Source of the DNA: Dasypus novemcinctus | Taxonomy: Eukaryota > Chordata > Mammalia > Cingulata > Dasypodidae | Length of the DNA: 64,000 nucleotides | NCBI RefSeq assembly: GCF_030445035.2 | Contig: NC_080695.1 | Location: 57,677,954-57,741,953 of the forward strand | Direction: 5' to 3' | Shown: positions 59,345 through 64,000 of the stretch, piece after piece | How the letters are laid out: the number at the start of each line of letters is the position of its first letter | Position numbering within the stretch: position 1 is the stretch's first letter | The notes under the pieces: generated by a model | Databases searched by the model: none | Seen by the model: only the letters and a program-made list of their open reading frames with translations | What the model was told of the DNA's origin: nothing | Made by a program: the position numbers and the translations under genes

Positions 59345-59768
59345 AGCAGTTTAATATTATTGATAAATTCCAAAAAGAAATATTGGATTATGCTTGTAAT
59401 CTGATTTGTACCTGGGCATGATTGAGTTATGATAAAAGGCATGGCAAAGGACAGAGTTGAGGGTTTCTGATGTTGGAGTTTGATGCTGAAGTCTTAAGTT
59501 GGAGCCCCAGGGAAAGAGACAGAGCCATCTGCCTTATAGTCTAAGCTGACCTTGTGGAGGAAACAGAGGAGCTGAGCCCAGACGAACCCAGAAAGCCCAA
59601 AACCACACAGACATCAGCAGCCATCTTGCTCTAACATGAGGAAATAGACTTTGGTGAGGGAAGTAACTTATGCTTTATGGCCTGGTAACTGTAAGCTCCT
59701 ACTCCAAATAAATACCCTTTATAATGCCCAGCAGATTTCTGGTATTTTGCATCCACACCCCTTTGGAG
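59345..59768 (-). repeat. Repeat X copy 3, minus orientation
   Basis: The reverse complement of repeat X: 'cagatttctggtattttgca' at the right and 'aatattggattatgcttg' at the left. It interrupts the L1 3' UTR. The candidate TSD is GATGGTGTA (about 59,336-59,344) and AATGGTATA (about 59,777-59,785). Confidence 0.65.
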
Positions 59769-59862
59769 GACTAGTACAAATGGTATACGGGAATGCTGAA
59801 TTTCATGCATGATTGTTCTGTAAACCCACAACTTCACTAATAAAATATATATATATACACAC

Positions 59863-61399
59863 ACAATGTATACATTATAAATACAAAATAGTTTGTATTT
59901 TCTAGAATTTCATATAGGTTGAATCATGCAGTATGCCATTAGAAAGATTACTTGTGCCATGGGACAATCTCACAGAGATCATAATGTCAGGAATCAGGTC
60001 TTGGTAAGAGTTTGCTGCTAAGTGCTAAGATAATTTCTCTTGTGAGCCTCTCTATCTGTGGGGAGAATTGAGCCCTCCCCGCCCCTGCCCTGTCCACCAC
60101 TAAGAGTGGGTGTCTCAGAAGCTGAACCTCTTTCTGAACATTGATATGGAATTTTAAGAAGAACTAATACGGCAACAGCTTTTTATATTGAAAAACCTAG
60201 GAAGTATATACTTTTTATAACCCTGCGTAATGTTCACATCATTCTGAAGTATCTGTCAAAGTATACAGAAAAACTGAGAAAATGTATCTTCAGTCATCAA
60301 CAATCCCTACCACTTAAGGCAGGATAGAGAATGTTGAAGGTGGTTGAGTTTTTTTCTGCCATTCAGAAAAGCCATTCATTCGAGCTGTTTGACCTTAAAG
60401 ATTTGCCACATCTTTGCTCTTCCCTTGTCATCCTTTCATCTGTCCCATTATTTCATAAAGAAGAAACTTGTGGATGCTGAGAAGTACTTATGCCATCAGG
60501 TATTTTTTGTTCCTCCTTTCTTTTCTATTAATCCCAATCTGTATCAATTATTTTTACATTGAAATATAGGGCTTAGATGTAGAATATGTTACATTTCTTC
60601 TTTTTAGCTTTTCACCCAGCATTTCTTTTGGAATCCTAATATAGGTTTTCTTTTGTATCCTACATGCAGATATTGGAAAAGAAATCTATAGAAAACTCAA
60701 AAGTTATTTCAGTAAATGCATCAGAAATGGCCAAACTACAGCTGCCTGAGCTTGCTGCAGGGTTTTCATGGTATACCTTAGCTTTATTGGGGAACAAATA
60801 TTTCATGTCTTATAAAATTAAAATTACATGATGTCTCTTGGAATAACTTTTTCTGTTCTTGGGAACTAATTTCTTAATGAGATTGTTTGGCTTTAGAGTT
60901 AAATTTCCCTTCAGGAAGCTCATGTCTGTGTTGTGAAAGTGAAGTTGAAGATCAGCAGGTACACAGGAAAGTGCTTGGCTTAAGGTCCAGAGGGAGCAGC
61001 TGAAGAACAGTTTCTTTCATTAATTGTGCAAATTAGGAAATGGAAAATCAGTACTTTTTGAATGTTTTTTCTTAAATCTGTTTTGAAGGATTCCATTCTC
61101 AGGTTTCCAAACCTCAAAAAGTGGCCCCAGGACCAGGATAGGAATAAGTATTTTGTAGGAGTGATTAACACCTACAATTAGTTGACTGTACCTAAGCTAG
61201 AATACTCTAACATAGGTGGGCCTCCTTCGATCAGGCAAGGCCTCTATAAAAAGTGAGATTTCTTAGGGAAGAACAAATTCTGCCTCAAGACTGCAAATTC
61301 AGCTCCTGATGATTTTCCAGACTGCCAGCCTTCCCTACACATTTTGGCCTTGCCACCTCCCACATTCATATGAGCCAACACCTTACAATAAACCCCATA
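59863..61399. other. Intergenic stretch with no gene recognised
   Basis: AT-rich, with 60-80 codon frames only. No repeat family was identified with confidence. Confidence 0.5.
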
Positions 61400-61510
61400 A
61401 TATACACGCCACACACACATATGCATATCTATCCATATATATACATACAGATATATATATATACGTGTATAGATACACACTCATGTATATGTATGTGTAT
61501 ATATGTTCTG
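61400..61510. repeat. Compound AC/AT microsatellite
   Basis: CACACA, ATATAT and TATGTATG runs over about 110 bp. The frames crossing it are artefacts. Confidence 0.9.
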
Positions 61511-61839
61511 TGGAGAACCCTGACTGAAACAAGGATCTTCATATAAGCCTACTAGCATAATTGGTGATTATTTCATCAAATATGGTGATCACACCTTGTG
61601 AAGAATGCGTGAGAAAAAGATATGGTGAGAGGAACATGGAGGAAAAGAGCTGGTTCCCCTTCTTTCACATTACTAGAAATTATTTAAATTCTAAATAGCA
61701 ATAACATCATATAAGAATATTATTTGGAAATATGGATACAAATAGCAGAAAAATATGTGAAAGACTTGAACATGGTAAACTCAAATTAGGGGTTGAGAGG
61801 TGGGAATTGGGCCCTCCTGTTTCCAGTATAAGCCTTCTG

Positions 61840-62110
61840 TGTGTTTTACAAGAGATCCATATTCTTACTTTTAATGTGAGTTATTTAAGGCCACATGCTG
61901 TATAATCCCCTTTATGTGACATTACAGAAAAGGAAATCTAAAGAAATGGTAAAAAGATGAGTGGTTGGCAGAGGTGGGGAGTGGGGATGACAAGTGGAAC
62001 AGGCACTGCATCTGTAGGATACATTAATGGTAAATAACTGCCACTAAGCATTTTCAAAAGCCATGGAATTTTGAGGCACACACTGTGAATCTTAAGTGTA
62101 TGCAAAATTT
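61840..62110 (+). mobile_element. Old L1 3' end, + orientation
   Basis: 'cctttatgtgacattacaga', 'gtggttggcagaggtgggga' and 'cacactgtgaatcttaagtg' follow the order of old L1 3' UTRs. Confidence 0.65.
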
Positions 62111-64000
62111 TAAAAATATTTTTGGGAACTCATTATTCCAGGATGGAAGGCAGATCATGACAAAAACATCTAAGTCTGTTACAAATCTCTAAAACAGGCT
62201 CTCCATGTAATGAGGTCAGTGAGTGAAATCTGTAAATTTAAAAGGAGCTGTACTGAAGCACTGAATTCTAGTTGATACTGGTACTTCCCACAGGGGGTTG
62301 GTTAATTAATTCTAAATCATTATGCTCATGCACACACACATACTTGAGTTGAACCTTAATTAAATAGATGACAGATGGGTGGAGCAAGGTTTCTTACTAC
62401 TGGAGTAGAAGGTTACAGAAAAGCAAAATTGGAGAAGGCAGTTTATCCATATGATACTGGGATAAAGTTGGACACACCAGTATGAACCCTTGTTTAGCAT
62501 AAGGTACATCCAGATGGTTCCATGCAGTCATTTTTATTTGCATATACACAATTTAGTATACACTCATTTCCTTGCACCATCTCCTAAGAGGTGAGAGAAA
62601 CAAGGTACCTGAGTAGGAAAGAGCATACTTAGCCACCTGATCTAGGTTGTTAATGCCTTCATCCAGTGAAAGGACCCAGGGATCCTTGGAGAAATGGCTG
62701 ATGCTAGGACTGGGGAAGGAAATTTACAAAGTGACCCTGCATAATCTTATACTTCGAGAAAGAAAGAAAGAAAGATGGTGCTAATACAAAAAAAAAAAAA
62801 AAGCCCTGTGATGGTTTTAGGTAAGTGGGACATGGAAGTGAACTGAAAAAGCTCCCAATGGCCAAAGTGAGAGGGATGTGAGTAAAACATTGAAATAATA
62901 ATGTAAAATTTAAACTCAAAGTATAAAATAAATAGCCATGAGTCATACCAACATAAATAAGTAAAAGAAGTTTATTAGGGTAAACATCTAGGAAAGTTGA
63001 AAGGGAGAGGAAACTGGACAGCACAGGGAAAACCTTCAGACTATAACGTAGATCTGACTCTCTTTCAAACTATTATGGCCACAGCCTGCTGACCACTTTG
63101 AGAGGCCTCTTCAAACATCAATTTAACTGTCCTGTAAGGCAAAAAGATCTTGATTTATATCAAGTTGATCTTATTTTTCCTCATATATTTTGTCTTTACC
63201 ACTTTTCTCTGGACCCTGATTTGTATTTCAGTGTGTTCTGCAGCTGTGTGTCTATATGTGGTGAAACAACTTGACTTCTAATCTCAGCTAGAGAGCTCTG
63301 AATTTAACTCTGTGCACATTCTCACAACTATCATTTCTTTACCTGGTAGAAGCTGAATGTTCATACAATAGGAAGTCAGCACCTTAATTTTTGAAATGGG
63401 ATTTGAAATCTTTAGGCCCAAAGCATACCAGCCTTATTTTAATTTCTGTAATCCATGGAACATTGTCAGTGTCAGAGTGTAAATCATTTCATTTGAACTC
63501 TGAGTAAGGTGAATGTCCAACATAGAGCAGACGTTTTGCAAGATTCATTCTTCAAGTACTTTATTTCTTCATCCTCAAATAGAGCTTATTTCCAATATCA
63601 TCCCTGTCTCATACATCACAAAATTGAAGTTCTTGGTAACCTCCAGAAAAAGCTGGTGTTAGGCACTGAGACCCAGGAACACAGGCAGTGAATAGGGTCC
63701 TGTGTGATATGTTTGTGGGTGTGAAGCCCAGAGCCAGGGCCGCCTAGAGGCTGCAGGGCACGTGGTGATGGAGGTCCAGCTGGGGCAGCCCCTGAAGGCC
63801 CTGGATGCCCACGGAGGGTCTCACTCACTCTGGAGGCCAAGGAGGCCACTCATTTCAACCTGGTCCTGCCTTCACTTTCAGTTTCACTGGGGCATAGGAA
63901 ACCCAGGCAGACAAAATATGCTGTCAGAACCAAATTAAATTTCCAAAACCTATAGGGGATTCTGTCACTCTGATCCAAAACCTTCAGAATCTCAAGGGAA
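62111..64000. other. Intergenic stretch with no gene recognised
   Basis: A short (GAAA)n lies at 62,757-62,774 and an A-run at 62,789-62,802. A GC-rich patch at 63,715-63,850 gives a 77-codon minus-strand frame that is Pro/Gly-rich and has no recognised domain. Confidence 0.5.

Larger units (their letters stand above)
58280..59862 (+). mobile_element. Continuation of the old L1 from 46,096: ORF2 end and 3' UTR
   Basis: Starts 'cacaatgagatgccatttca', which directly continues the text broken at 46,096. The ORF2 end wording ('gaatattatttagctgttaa') and 3' UTR follow to 'tgttctgtaaacccacaact' and 'aataaaatatat' near 59,850. Interrupted by a SINE (58,986-59,156) and repeat X (59,345-59,768). Confidence 0.82.

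Noticed and set aside
63616-63849. Pro/Gly-rich minus-strand frame as a first exon near a CpG island
   Set aside because: The GC-rich patch is under 150 bp, has few CpGs, and shows no splice donor or similarity I can support.

Overview
The window reads as nuclear DNA of a xenarthran mammal, most likely an armadillo (Dasypus). Its tRNA-derived SINEs match the armadillo DAS type: a head with Pol III A and B boxes, a body of about 400 bp, and a tail that appears on the opposite strand as T-rich followed by an ATTT-type repeat. The L1 subfamilies are unlike those I know from primates or rodents. There is no bacterial, plasmid or CRISPR content. Almost all long open frames are either transposon remnants or chance frames.

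Region 1 (1-17,340) holds the only intact gene: the 3' part of a medium-chain acyl-CoA synthetase, ACSM1, on the + strand. Nine exons with canonical AG/GT borders run from 640 to the stop codon at 17,098. A polyadenylation signal follows at 17,319. The 5' exons lie before the window. The introns carry old MIR, L2, MER5 and L1 copies, one armadillo SINE, and a 393-bp-period tandem duplication just before the exon at 13,085.

Region 2 (17,340-29,600) is intergenic. In order it holds a CA-rich degenerate satellite, a decayed class I (gammaretrovirus-like) endogenous retrovirus with only integrase and envelope remnants, and a type I interferon-like pseudogene on the minus strand. L1 3' ends follow; several have target-site duplications (TSDs) that let nested insertions be read in order.

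Region 3 (29,600-36,800) has an ERV-L-like fragment, weak old L1 pieces, long unrecognised AT-rich stretches and copies of an unclassified dispersed repeat, here called repeat X.

Region 4 (36,800-59,900) is a dense L1 pile-up. Two copies (39.2-43.5 kb and 50.9-56.0 kb) have a promoter-type 5' region, ORF1 and the C-terminal part of ORF2 joined at what looks like the same internal deletion, with a 3' UTR of repeated units. This points to a non-autonomous, ORF1-bearing L1 lineage. One of them contains a young 5'-inverted L1 with a 14-bp TSD. The whole block from 46.1 to 58.3 kb sits inside an older L1, whose sequence resumes after 58.28 kb.

Region 5 (59,900-64,000) is intergenic, with simple repeats and one old L1 3' end.

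The strongest observations are the interferon pseudogene, which lies beside ACSM1 rather than in the usual type I interferon cluster, and the shared-deletion L1 lineage. Family names come from recognition by eye. No database search was run.
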